64,000 bases of DNA from JADGRB01 sp036267635 (GTDB lineage Bacteria > Myxococcota_A > Polyangia > Fen-1088). Below the pieces are notes generated by a model. The model ran no database searches and was not told the DNA's origin. It saw only the letters and a list, made by a program, of their open reading frames with translations. The first letter of the stretch is position 1. The number at the start of each line of letters is the position of its first letter. The stretch lies in contig DATAVR010000036.1 in assembly GCA_036267635.1 (NCBI GenBank), positions 1 to 64,000 of the forward strand, given 5' to 3'. Both the position numbers and the translations under genes were made by a program. Positions 30,873 to 38,798 of this stretch are shown piece by piece.

Positions 30873-33800
30873 TCAGTGAAAGTCGTGAGAGACGTCGACG
30901 GCGGCGGCGCGGCCGGCGAGGGGCTCGAAGCGATCGGCCTTGATCGACACGACGCCGTCCTGGTTTTGGACCACCCCTTCGATCACCAGCGCGCTCACGC
31001 CGAGGATGATCTGGCGGTGACGCTCGAACTCTCTCGGTGTGACGATAGCGTTGGCGAAGCCGGTCTCGTCCTCCACGGTGACGAAGACGAACCCCTTGGC
31101 GGTCCCCGGGCGCTGGCGGACGATCACCACCCCCGCCACGCGGGCGCGCCGCCCCTGCGGCACGGCGCCGAGATCGGCGGCGCGCGTGACCCCCTGCCGA
31201 TCGAGAGCGCCGCGCGCGAAGGCCACCGGGTGCGGACCGATCGTCAGGTTGGTGCCGGCGTAGTCGGCGGAGAGCTCTTCCTCGGGGGACATCTCCGGCA
31301 GCGGCGACGGAAGTTCGTCCGCGGGAACGGCGGCGCGAAACAGCTCTCCCGAGCGGCCCAGCGCCTCGACCTGCCAGAGCGCCGCCCGCCGCTCGCCGCC
31401 GAGCGCCCCGAGCGCCCCGATCTCGGCCAGCCGGCTGAGCTCACCGTCGGTGGCGCCGCTGCGGAGCGCGAAGTCGGCCAGCGACGCAAAGGGCGCCGCG
31501 TGCCGCGCCGCCTCCACGCGCCGGCCGAGCTCCTCGCCGAAGCCGTTCACCGCGCGGAGGCCGAGCCGCACGGCGCGCCCGCGGTCTTCCAGATCGGCGA
31601 GCCACCCGGAGCACATCACGTCGAGCGGCTGGACGGTCACCCCGTGGCGGACGGCGTCGCTCACCAGCGTCGAGGGGTGATAAAAGCCGAGCGGCCAGTT
31701 GTTGAGCAGCGCGCAGAGGAACGCCGCCGGGTGGTGCGCCTTCAGGTAGGCCGAGGCGTAAGCGAGGAGCGCGAACGAAGCGGCGTGCGACTCGGGGAAT
31801 CCGTAGAGCGCGAACGACTTCACCCCCTGGACGATCTCCTCCTGCGCGGCACCGGTGATGCGGTTCTTCGTCATCCCGGCGCGCAGATCTTTTTCGATGA
31901 CGTTCATCCGTTCTTGCGAGCGCTTGAACCCCATCGCCCGGCGCAGCTCGTCGGCCTGTCCGCCGGAGAACCCGGCCGCCACCATGGCCATTCGAATGAG
32001 CTGCTCTTGAAACAGGGGAATCCCCAGCGTTCGCTTCAGGATCGGTTCCAGCGATTCGTGCGGGTAGGTGATCTTCGCGCGATCGTTGCGTCGTTCGAGG
32101 TAGGGATTCAGCATCTTGCCGACGATGGGACCGGGGCGGATGATCGCCACCTCGACGACCAGGTCGTAGAACTTGCGCGGCTTCATGCGCGGCAGCGTCG
32201 CCATCTGCGCGCGCGACTCGACCTGGAACACACCGACGGTGTCGGCCGCGGTGAGCATGGCGTAGACCTTCGGATCGTCGGGCGGCAGCGTGGCGCAATC
32301 GAGCGTGATCCCCTGGTGGCGCGCGACGAGCGGGAAGGCGTCGGCCAGCACCGCCATCATCCCCAGGCCGAGCAGGTCGACCTTGACCAGGCCCATGTCG
32401 GCGCAGTCGTCCTTGTCCCACTGGACCACGACGCGGTCCTTCATAGCGGCCGGTTCGAGCGGCACCACCTCGTCGAGGGGACCGCCCGAGAGGATCATCC
32501 CGCCCGAGTGCTGGCCGAGGTGGCGCGGCAGATTGAGCAGCGCGGTGGCGGCCCGCGCGGCGAGGCGCGTTCGCCGATCGCGCGCCGAGAAGCCGGCCAT
32601 CTCGAAGTAGTCGGTGAGCGGTCGATCCTCGCCGGCGATCCAGCCGGGAAGGAGCTTGGAGATGCGGCCGAGCTGCTCCTCGGAGAACCCCAGCGCGCGC
32701 CCGGCGTCGCGCACCGCCATGCGCGGGCGGTAGGTGATCACGTTGGCGGTCATGGCGGCGCCGCGCCGCCCGTACTTGGCGTAGACGTGCTGGATCATCT
32801 GCTCGCGCGCCTCGCCCGACGGCAGATCGAGATCGATGTCGGGCATGCGGTCGGCCATGTTGCCGGCGTTCTGCACCCGTTCTTCCGAGAGGAAGCGCTC
32901 GAACAGCAGCTCCATCTTCACCGGATCGACGGCGGTGATGCCGAGGAGGTAGCAGACGGCAGAATTGGCGGCTGACCCGCGCCCCTGGATCATGATCTTC
33001 TTTTGGTTGGCGGTCTCGACGATGTCCCAGACCAGGAGAAAGTAGCCGGCCAATCCGAGCCGCCCGATGATCCCCAGCTCCCGCGCGAGCTGGGCGCGAA
33101 CTCGTGGGCGCAGCGGATCGTCCGCGGCGTAGCGGCGGCCGACGCCGGCCTCGCAGAGCTTTTCCAGGTAGCTCTGCTCCGTCTCGCCGGCCGGGACGTC
33201 GTACTTGGGAAAGTCGTAACCGAGATCGGTGAGCGAGAAGCGGCAGCGCTCGGCTATCGCGCGCGTGGCGCGGAGGGCGGCGGGGCGGTCGGCGAACAGC
33301 GCCGCCATCTCGCGCGGCGACTTCAGCCAGCGCTCGCCGTTCGGCAGGAGCCGCCGGCCGATCTCGTCGACGGTGCGCTTTTCGCGCGCGCAGGTGAGGA
33401 CGTCGTGGACGACCCGCTGGCGCGGCGTCGCGTAGCGGACGTCGTTGGTCGCCACCAACCCCACCCCGAGCGCCGCCGCCTGCGCCGAGGCCGCGCGCTC
33501 ATTCCAGGCCCCGGGCGCCTCGAAGTGGCGCTGGATCTCCAGGTAGACGTTCGCCCGCCCGAACGCGTCGCAGATAGCCGCCAGATCGTCACGCGGCGCC
33601 GCACCGGCGAGCGCGATCAACCCGCCCGCGTGCTCGGCCAGGAGCGCGCGGGTCGCCCGCGGCGGATCGGATTTGGAGAGCCCCTGCCGCGCGCGGGTCA
33701 GCAGGCGGCAGAGATTCTTGTAGCCGGCGCGATCCGCAACCAGCAGCAGGAGCGGTGGGCCGTCGGGCAGCGTGACGTCGGCGCCGACCAGCGGACGGAT

Positions 33801-33986
33801 CCCGGCGCGCCGCGCCGCCGCCGCGAAGCGGGGCGCACCGTAGACGCCGTCGCGATCGGCGAGCGCCAGCGTCTCCATCCCTTGCCGCGCCGCCGCGTCG
33901 ACCAGATCCTCCGGCAGCGCCGCCCCATCGAGAAAGCTGAACGCCGACCGACAGCGCAGCTCGACGTACTCCGCCCCCGAGGCCAT
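30873..33986 (-). CDS. dnaE2: error-prone DNA polymerase III alpha subunit
   Basis: 1037 residues, the normal size for DnaE2/ImuC. It starts with the PHP domain (ELRCRSAFSFLDGAALPEDL), and the polymerase catalytic acids are in MPDIDLDLPSG near residue 385. It keeps the thumb and fingers (ITYRPRMAVRDAGRALGF), helix-hairpin-helix and an OB-fold (GVVIVRQRPGTAKGFVFVTVEDE). Replicates across damaged bases during SOS mutagenesis together with ImuB and ImuA. A LexA-like palindrome sits 11 bases before the ATG. It is separated from imuB by a lipoprotein gene, an unusual break in the cassette. Confidence 0.95.
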   Translation of the reverse strand: MASGAEYVELRCRSAFSFLDGAALPEDLVDAAARQGMETLALADRDGVYGAPRFAAAARRAGIRPLVGADVTLPDGPPLLLLVADRAGYKNLCRLLTRARQGLSKSDPPRATRALLAEHAGGLIALAGAAPRDDLAAICDAFGRANVYLEIQRHFEAPGAWNERAASAQAAALGVGLVATNDVRYATPRQRVVHDVLTCAREKRTVDEIGRRLLPNGERWLKSPREMAALFADRPAALRATRAIAERCRFSLTDLGYDFPKYDVPAGETEQSYLEKLCEAGVGRRYAADDPLRPRVRAQLARELGIIGRLGLAGYFLLVWDIVETANQKKIMIQGRGSAANSAVCYLLGITAVDPVKMELLFERFLSEERVQNAGNMADRMPDIDLDLPSGEAREQMIQHVYAKYGRRGAAMTANVITYRPRMAVRDAGRALGFSEEQLGRISKLLPGWIAGEDRPLTDYFEMAGFSARDRRTRLAARAATALLNLPRHLGQHSGGMILSGGPLDEVVPLEPAAMKDRVVVQWDKDDCADMGLVKVDLLGLGMMAVLADAFPLVARHQGITLDCATLPPDDPKVYAMLTAADTVGVFQVESRAQMATLPRMKPRKFYDLVVEVAIIRPGPIVGKMLNPYLERRNDRAKITYPHESLEPILKRTLGIPLFQEQLIRMAMVAAGFSGGQADELRRAMGFKRSQERMNVIEKDLRAGMTKNRITGAAQEEIVQGVKSFALYGFPESHAASFALLAYASAYLKAHHPAAFLCALLNNWPLGFYHPSTLVSDAVRHGVTVQPLDVMCSGWLADLEDRGRAVRLGLRAVNGFGEELGRRVEAARHAAPFASLADFALRSGATDGELSRLAEIGALGALGGERRAALWQVEALGRSGELFRAAVPADELPSPLPEMSPEEELSADYAGTNLTIGPHPVAFARGALDRQGVTRAADLGAVPQGRRARVAGVVIVRQRPGTAKGFVFVTVEDETGFANAIVTPREFERHRQIILGVSALVIEGVVQNQDGVVSIKADRFEPLAGRAAAVDVSHDFH

Positions 33987-33997
33987 GACCCGCCAGT

Positions 33998-34014
33998 CTG
34001 AACGTCTGTTCAGG
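33998..34014. promoter_or_regulatory. LexA box upstream of dnaE2
   Basis: CTGAAC, four bases, GTTCAG (33998-34013) is a perfect inverted repeat and with the next base fits, at every position, the Myxococcus xanthus LexA consensus as I recall it (CTRHAMRYBYGTTCAGS). It lies 11 bases before the dnaE2 ATG, where bound repressor would block transcription initiation. Confidence 0.75.
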
Positions 34015-34100
34015 TCATGACAAGGCCCGCGATGTACGACGCGCCTTGGTGCGACGCCAATCTTCCCGAGTGGCTCGGCTATAGCACCCGCGCCTGAGAT

Positions 34101-34871
34101 CTACTTGATGTCGATCTCGTCGACGTAGATCGTGCCGGTGTAGTTGGTCGTCGAGAAGGCTTCGATGGCGATGGCGTTGGTGGCGCTGGCGCCGGCGACC
34201 GTGGCCAGCGACTTCGAGGCCGTCGTGAAGTTGGAGGTCAAGGCGCTGACGGTCAGCGCGGTGGGAGAGCCGGTCGCCGTCTTGAGGATGACGCTGAACC
34301 GCAGGTCCTCGCCGCAGGTGGTGGGGTTGGCGGAGACGTGGACGGTGAGGGTCTTGCCGCTGATGTCCACGGAGCCGCCGTCGGCGCCGAGGGGAATGTC
34401 GACCTCGCCCTTTTCCAGCGGGCCGCTCGTGCCGCTGAAGGTGGCGGCGATGGCCAGCGAGCCGGTGCCGCAGTAGGTGTTGGGCGTCGTCCCTTGCGAG
34501 ATGGCCGTGAAGGCTTGGCTTCCGGCGAGCCTGGTGGCCCCCTCGAGGTTGCCGCTCCCCTCGAAGTTGAACATGGCGCTGCAGGTGGTGGTGGAGTGAT
34601 CGAAGAGGGCGTCGGTCACCACGCTGCAGCTGGCGTCGACGTTCGAGCCGCCGCCGCCCCCTTTGCCGGTTGCGCCGGCGCTGCCGCCGCCCTTGCCGCC
34701 GCTGCTGCCGCCCGAGCCGCCGGTGGGGCCGCTGCCGCCGCTGCCGACTTCGTCATTCGGCGCGACCATGCCGCGGTTCGCGCAGCCCAGGCCGCAGACC
34801 AAAGCGAGGGCGCTCGTGATGACGAGACGCGCGAAGAGATGCGCCAAGAGACGCGCAAAGAGGGGGCGCAT
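34101..34871 (-). CDS. Gly/Ser-linker lipoprotein, beta-sandwich type
   Basis: 256 residues from the ATG at 34871; the frame remains open far upstream but only over imuB. The N-terminus (basic then LVITSALALVCGLGC) is a lipoprotein signal. Residues about 45-75 are a Gly/Ser/Lys linker of the kind shared by the lipoproteins at 52594, 56611, 57927 and 61329. The C-terminal ~180 residues are Ser/Thr/Ala-rich short strands ending TGTIYVDEIDIK, which looks like a carbohydrate-binding or galactose-binding-like beta sandwich. It lies between imuB and dnaE2 on the same strand, an odd place for an envelope protein. It may be co-transcribed from the imuA box. Confidence 0.75.
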   Translation of the reverse strand: MRPLFARLLAHLFARLVITSALALVCGLGCANRGMVAPNDEVGSGGSGPTGGSGGSSGGKGGGSAGATGKGGGGGSNVDASCSVVTDALFDHSTTTCSAMFNFEGSGNLEGATRLAGSQAFTAISQGTTPNTYCGTGSLAIAATFSGTSGPLEKGEVDIPLGADGGSVDISGKTLTVHVSANPTTCGEDLRFSVILKTATGSPTALTVSALTSNFTTASKSLATVAGASATNAIAIEAFSTTNYTGTIYVDEIDIK

Positions 34872-34903
34872 CGGGGGAATCCGAAAATCATAATCGAAAA
34901 CGC

Positions 34904-36424
34904 TCAGTCGTAATAGCCGTCCAGATAAAAACGGCCGCTGCGCCCATCGCGGTGCAGGCGGTAGACGGCGCCGTCGGAGGCATGGACGTCCCAGTATTCG
35001 CGCGCCCAGCTTCCGGTTTGGGTTGGATCTTCCGCCGCGGCCCGCCACCATTCGCCCGAGAGGCGGTAGGGCCCGGCGGCGACCAGCACGCGGGCCGTCG
35101 TTTCGGCGCCGCGCAGGGCGGCCGGCCCGTCGCGCTCCATCAGGACCTCGATCTCCTCGGGCGGCCGCCGGTGGCGAAGGCAGAGGTGCATCTCTTCGAT
35201 CGGTCGGGGCCGCGTCGTTCCGGACGAACCGCTCAGGGGGTACGGCTTGATAGCGATCGCTTCTTCTCGCCAGCTGTCGACGGCGGCCGGCGTGCCGACG
35301 TTCTCCGGACCGACCAGCGCCGCGAGCCGCGCCAGCGTGGCGGCCAGCCGGTTGGGGGCTGGTCCAGTCGGGCGCAGGATGTCGAGCTGGGTGGCGCGCA
35401 CCCGCGCGGGGAGCGCGATCAAATGGACGCCGACCACCGGGGCCTCGGGCGGCCGGCGCGCCAGATCCAGCCGCGCCAGCTCGACCATCACCTTCGATTC
35501 GCGCGTCGGCGCCGCGAGGGGGATCTCGCGGACGTCGAGGCCGCGCGGCTCGAGCGTCAGGCGCAGCGTCAGTCCGGCGCAGGCGAGGCTGCGGCCGGCC
35601 AGGCGTTCGAGCGCGCGGTCGCAAAGCCCGCGCAGCACGAAGGCGAGCGGCTCGATCTCGAAGACCGGATAGTCGAGCTCGACCGCCTCTTCCAGCGCGT
35701 CGGGCGGCAGCTGCGGCAGGAACGGCTCGTCGTCCTCCCCGCGCGCGAGGCGCGCCGCCGCCGCCCCGGCCGGACCGAGGCGCAGCGCGACCGCGTTCAC
35801 CGGCAGCGCCGCCACCGCGCCGGCGGTGCGCGTCCCCCAGCGCCGAAACGCCGCGCAGAGCTCGCCGCCGTCGGTGCGGTTGTCAGTGAAGAAAAGGACG
35901 GGAAGCGGCGCCAGGAAGGCCCGCGCCCCGGCCCGATCGGCCGGCACCACCGCCAGCTCGTGCGCGCGCGTGGCCACCCGCGCGCTCCCCTTCGTCGAGG
36001 CGAGCGCCACCCGCGCGCCGAAGCCGAGCCGCGCGGCGTGCGCCTGCACCGCCTGCGCGATCGCCTGCTCTCCTTGGGGATAGAGGCGCCCCAGATCGTC
36101 GGCGGCGAAGAAGATCCGTTCGCCGTCGCGCTCCACGCGCGGCGCGAAGGCGTAGCCGATGTCGCAGAGCGCCGCCGCGCCGGCCTCCGCGTCGGCTGCC
36201 GTCGCGTTGAAGAGCCGCAGCACAGGGCAGCTCGCCGAGGCCTGCGCGGCGGTCATGCCAGGGCGCACGCCGGCGCGGCGCGCCTCTTCGTTGAGCTCGC
36301 CGACGCGCGGCTTGTTCTTCCCCGTCGCCGCCAGCAGCGCGGACGGTGATTCCCGCGCCTCGGGAGATCGCCGCAGCGCCGCCTGCAACGCTAGCTGCGG
36401 GACGTAAACGCAAGCGAGACGCAT
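34904..36424 (-). CDS. imuB: ImuB, catalytically degenerate Y-family polymerase adaptor
   Basis: 506 residues with the Y-family fold. The catalytic Asp expected in the first strand is replaced (LACVYVPQLALQ) and the usual SIDE acid pair near residue 110 reads FFAADDLGRLY, so it should not polymerise. That matches ImuB proteins, which instead bring DnaE2 and ImuA to the sliding clamp. The little-finger region (CAGLTLRLTLEPRG) and an ImuB-type tail with EYWDVHASDGAVYRLHRD follow. The start overlaps the 3' end of imuA by 34 bases. The clamp-binding peptide is not obvious by eye. Confidence 0.9.
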   Translation of the reverse strand: MRLACVYVPQLALQAALRRSPEARESPSALLAATGKNKPRVGELNEEARRAGVRPGMTAAQASASCPVLRLFNATAADAEAGAAALCDIGYAFAPRVERDGERIFFAADDLGRLYPQGEQAIAQAVQAHAARLGFGARVALASTKGSARVATRAHELAVVPADRAGARAFLAPLPVLFFTDNRTDGGELCAAFRRWGTRTAGAVAALPVNAVALRLGPAGAAAARLARGEDDEPFLPQLPPDALEEAVELDYPVFEIEPLAFVLRGLCDRALERLAGRSLACAGLTLRLTLEPRGLDVREIPLAAPTRESKVMVELARLDLARRPPEAPVVGVHLIALPARVRATQLDILRPTGPAPNRLAATLARLAALVGPENVGTPAAVDSWREEAIAIKPYPLSGSSGTTRPRPIEEMHLCLRHRRPPEEIEVLMERDGPAALRGAETTARVLVAAGPYRLSGEWWRAAAEDPTQTGSWAREYWDVHASDGAVYRLHRDGRSGRFYLDGYYD

Positions 36425-37107
36425 GACAGGCGGTTTTCGATCGATGGTGATCCCGCGCGACCGTTGCGCAGGCGTTGCGCACGCACGTCGAGGCCGACGA
36501 AGAGGGGAGGGCCCTCGGTGTCGAAGGTCGGCGCGCCGCCCAGATCGACGGCCGCCGCCGCGAAGGCGCCCAGGTGGCGGGCGCCGGTCGCGATCAGCAC
36601 CGTCGTCCCCTGCGCGCGCGCCGCGTGCCGCAGCCGCACCCAGGCGGCGTCCGGGATCCGCAGGCGCGCGTCGGACAGATCGAGCGCGACCATCCCGAAG
36701 CCGCCGGCCGCCACCACCAGATCGACGGCCTTGAGCGCCTGCCCAGCCTGGCAGCGGATCCAGAGCAGCGCAGGAACCTCCGCCGTCGACGTGGCCGGCG
36801 TCGCCGCCGCGCGCGCGTCGAGCGTCCCTCCCACGTCGACCAGCGCCGTCGTCTCGCCGGCGCTGGCCGACGCCGCCAGCGCCGCCTGCACGATGGCCGT
36901 CCGCCCCGACGAGCGCCGCCCGGAGATCTCGCTCAGCGCCGCGCGCGGCCAGCCGCCGCCGAGCAGCCCGTCGAGCGCCGCGATCCCGGTCGGGCGCCGC
37001 CCGCGCTCCTCGCTGAGACGCTCGATCGAGACCAGATGCGCGGCGATCTCCGCGGCGATCTCCGGGTCGCGACCGAGCTCGAACGCGCGAACAGACACAC
37101 CGCTCAC
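36391..37107 (-). CDS. imuA: ImuA, RecA-like mutasome protein
   Basis: About 238 residues. RecA/RadA-like core: GIAALDGLLGGGWPRAALSEI, then GRRSSGRT in place of Walker A, so Lys is replaced by Arg. VALDLSDARLRIP near residue 150 and TTVLIATG follow. It partners ImuB and DnaE2 in SOS mutagenesis. The reading frame extends to a TTG at 37134, but that would translate the LexA palindrome; GTG at 37107 or 37098 is therefore the likelier start, the second giving the same box-to-start spacing as dnaE2. The 3' end overlaps imuB. Confidence 0.87.
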   Translation of the reverse strand: MSGVSVRAFELGRDPEIAAEIAAHLVSIERLSEERGRRPTGIAALDGLLGGGWPRAALSEISGRRSSGRTAIVQAALAASASAGETTALVDVGGTLDARAAATPATSTAEVPALLWIRCQAGQALKAVDLVVAAGGFGMVALDLSDARLRIPDAAWVRLRHAARAQGTTVLIATGARHLGAFAAAAVDLGGAPTFDTEGPPLFVGLDVRAQRLRNGRAGSPSIENRLSCVSLAFTSRS

Positions 37108-37108
37108 G

Positions 37109-37132
37109 GTACCTGAACGCGGGTTCAGGTAC
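37109..37132. promoter_or_regulatory. LexA-like palindrome upstream of imuA
   Basis: Arms GTACCTGAAC (37109-37118) and GTTCAGGTAC (37123-37132) are perfect reverse complements around GCGG. The core CTGAAC-N4-GTTCAG is the same as at dnaE2; one spacer base departs from the Myxococcus consensus I recall. The palindrome abuts the imuA 5' end. Confidence 0.72.
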
Positions 37133-37146
37133 AAGCTCGAGCGAGC

Positions 37147-38262
37147 CTAAGGCAGACAGACGCCGTAAAGGGTCTGGTTCGGGACGACGGTGCAGGTCGT
37201 GCCCGCGGTCGGGCAGTCGTTGGGCGCGGTGCAGACGCCGCTCTGCGCGTCGCAGCGGCAGACGGCGCGGCAGGTCTGCTCACAGAGGAACCCCGGCGCG
37301 CACTGCGAGGTGTTGCTGCAGGGGGCGTTCTCTTTTCCGGTGCGCGTCGCCTCGGGGCAGGTGCAATCGACGTGGTCCATGCTGGAGGGGATCACGCAGG
37401 CGAGGCCGGCGGGGCAACCGGTGTGGGCCGCCGTGGCCGCCGCCGCGGTCGGATCGCAGCTGAAGCTGCAGGTGCTGTAGGCGGTGGTGACGCTGCCGCA
37501 GGCGACGGGATTGCGGCAGAAGCTCCCCGGGCCGATGCCGCCGTCACCGGCCGCCGCGCAGTCGCCGTCGCTCTTGCAGAGGCGCAGGCAGAGTTGCGTC
37601 GCCGCGCACCCGAGCGCGGAGTAGTCGAAGCACTGTGAGCCGGCGGTGCAGCCGATGCTGTCGGCGCACGATCCGCCCGGCCCGCTGCTCCCCGCCACCG
37701 CGCAGACGTTCGACCTGTTCGTGCAGTCGATCTGGCAGGCCTCGGTCGTGGGGCAGGAGAGAAGGTTGGCCGGATCGCAGCCCGGGAACGTGCTGCCCGG
37801 CGCCAGATCGGGCGCGCTGGCGTCGCCGGTGCATCTCTCACCGGGGTTGAGCGGGACGTTCGCTTCATTGATCCCCCCCTTCCTGATGGTCACGATGGCG
37901 GCGCCGGTGCCGATGGCGCAGCCGCGCGCGTCGAGAGCGGTGATCTGGAATTTGATGTCACCGGTTTCGGTGCCCGAGAACCCGATCGACAACGTGCCGA
38001 TGCCGGCGCCCGCGTCGCTGTTGTTGACGATGGAAAGATTGCCCGCGGGGTAGGTGAGCGTCTTCATCTCGACCGTTCCCTGCGAGACGACGACGGTGAT
38101 CTGCGCGACGCCGACGATCGGCGACGACGGCGCCGAAGACTCGAGCGCCAGCACGATGAACGACTCCGGGCTCGAGCAGGCGAGCACCCCCGCGAGCAGC
38201 GCCGACGCCAACAGCGCCGACGGCGCCAGCGCCGCGGCTGATGAAGACCGCTCAGAACGCAT
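37147..38262 (-). CDS. Cys-rich lipoprotein
   Basis: 371 residues. Signal with ALLAGVLAC as lipobox. Residues about 30-140 form a Val/Thr-rich Ig-like region (VGVAQITVVVSQGTVEMKTL ends in a strand pattern), then the C-terminal ~220 residues are Cys-rich short modules (CPTTEACQIDC, CLRLCKSDGDC, APCSNTSQCAPGFLC), like the lipoprotein at 6605-8041. Two further Cys-rich proteins occur in the window. Its start overlaps the end of the Pro-rich membrane protein gene by 11 bases. No enzyme motif; probably a disulfide-stabilised surface binder. Confidence 0.8.
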   Translation of the reverse strand: MRSERSSSAAALAPSALLASALLAGVLACSSPESFIVLALESSAPSSPIVGVAQITVVVSQGTVEMKTLTYPAGNLSIVNNSDAGAGIGTLSIGFSGTETGDIKFQITALDARGCAIGTGAAIVTIRKGGINEANVPLNPGERCTGDASAPDLAPGSTFPGCDPANLLSCPTTEACQIDCTNRSNVCAVAGSSGPGGSCADSIGCTAGSQCFDYSALGCAATQLCLRLCKSDGDCAAAGDGGIGPGSFCRNPVACGSVTTAYSTCSFSCDPTAAAATAAHTGCPAGLACVIPSSMDHVDCTCPEATRTGKENAPCSNTSQCAPGFLCEQTCRAVCRCDAQSGVCTAPNDCPTAGTTCTVVPNQTLYGVCLP

Positions 38263-38761
38263 GCATGTTCCCGAGAGTGGTCGAGGGAGGCTCGGGCGAA
38301 TTGGAGGATGCGGAGGAGATCAGGATGAGCGCGGTCGTGAGCACGACGAGGCCGACCGTCCCCCAGAACCAGTCCTTTTTATAGAAAGGGACCGGCCGCT
38401 CGGAAGAAGGCTGGGACGTTCGTTGATCGAGCGCCAGCGGCGGCGCCGCGGCCGGCTCGGGGGTCAGCCCCAAAGGCGAGGTTGTCGAAGGCGAGATTGT
38501 CGATGGTGAGGCCGGCGGCGGAGAAGCTGGGAGCGGCGAGGCTGGCGGTGGCGTGGCGGTCGGCGCCTGCGCCGGCGGTGGCGGCGGCGCGGGCTCGGCC
38601 GGCGGTGCCGGCGGCGCAGGCGCCGCGGACGGCGGCGCGTCGGCCGGCGGTGGCGGCGTCGGCTGGTCGGCGCGCGCGCCGCCCGCTCCGAGGATCACCA
38701 TCGCCAGCACGAGGGGCAGCCCCGAGGGAAAGAATGGCGGCACGAGACGCGCGCGTCGCAT
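38252..38761 (-). CDS. Pro-rich exported membrane protein
   Basis: 169 residues from the ATG at 38761. Signal sequence (LPLVLAMVILGAGGARADQ), about 90 residues dominated by Pro, Ala and Ser, and one membrane segment near 138-156 (KKDWFWGTVGLVVLTTALILI). It probably spans the periplasm as an extended rod, as in TonB- or PilY-associated proteins, but there is no TonB domain. It lies between the metallopeptidase gene (38 bases upstream) and the Cys-rich lipoprotein gene (11-base overlap). The product at 3353 has the same plan. An upstream in-frame Met is inside the peptidase gene. Confidence 0.65.
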   Translation of the reverse strand: MRRARLVPPFFPSGLPLVLAMVILGAGGARADQPTPPPPADAPPSAAPAPPAPPAEPAPPPPPAQAPTATPPPASPLPASPPPASPSTISPSTTSPLGLTPEPAAAPPLALDQRTSQPSSERPVPFYKKDWFWGTVGLVVLTTALILISSASSNSPEPPSTTLGNMHAF

Positions 38762-38798
38762 CGGCGCATTGTCGCGCCGGGGCGGTAGCGGCGTCCAG

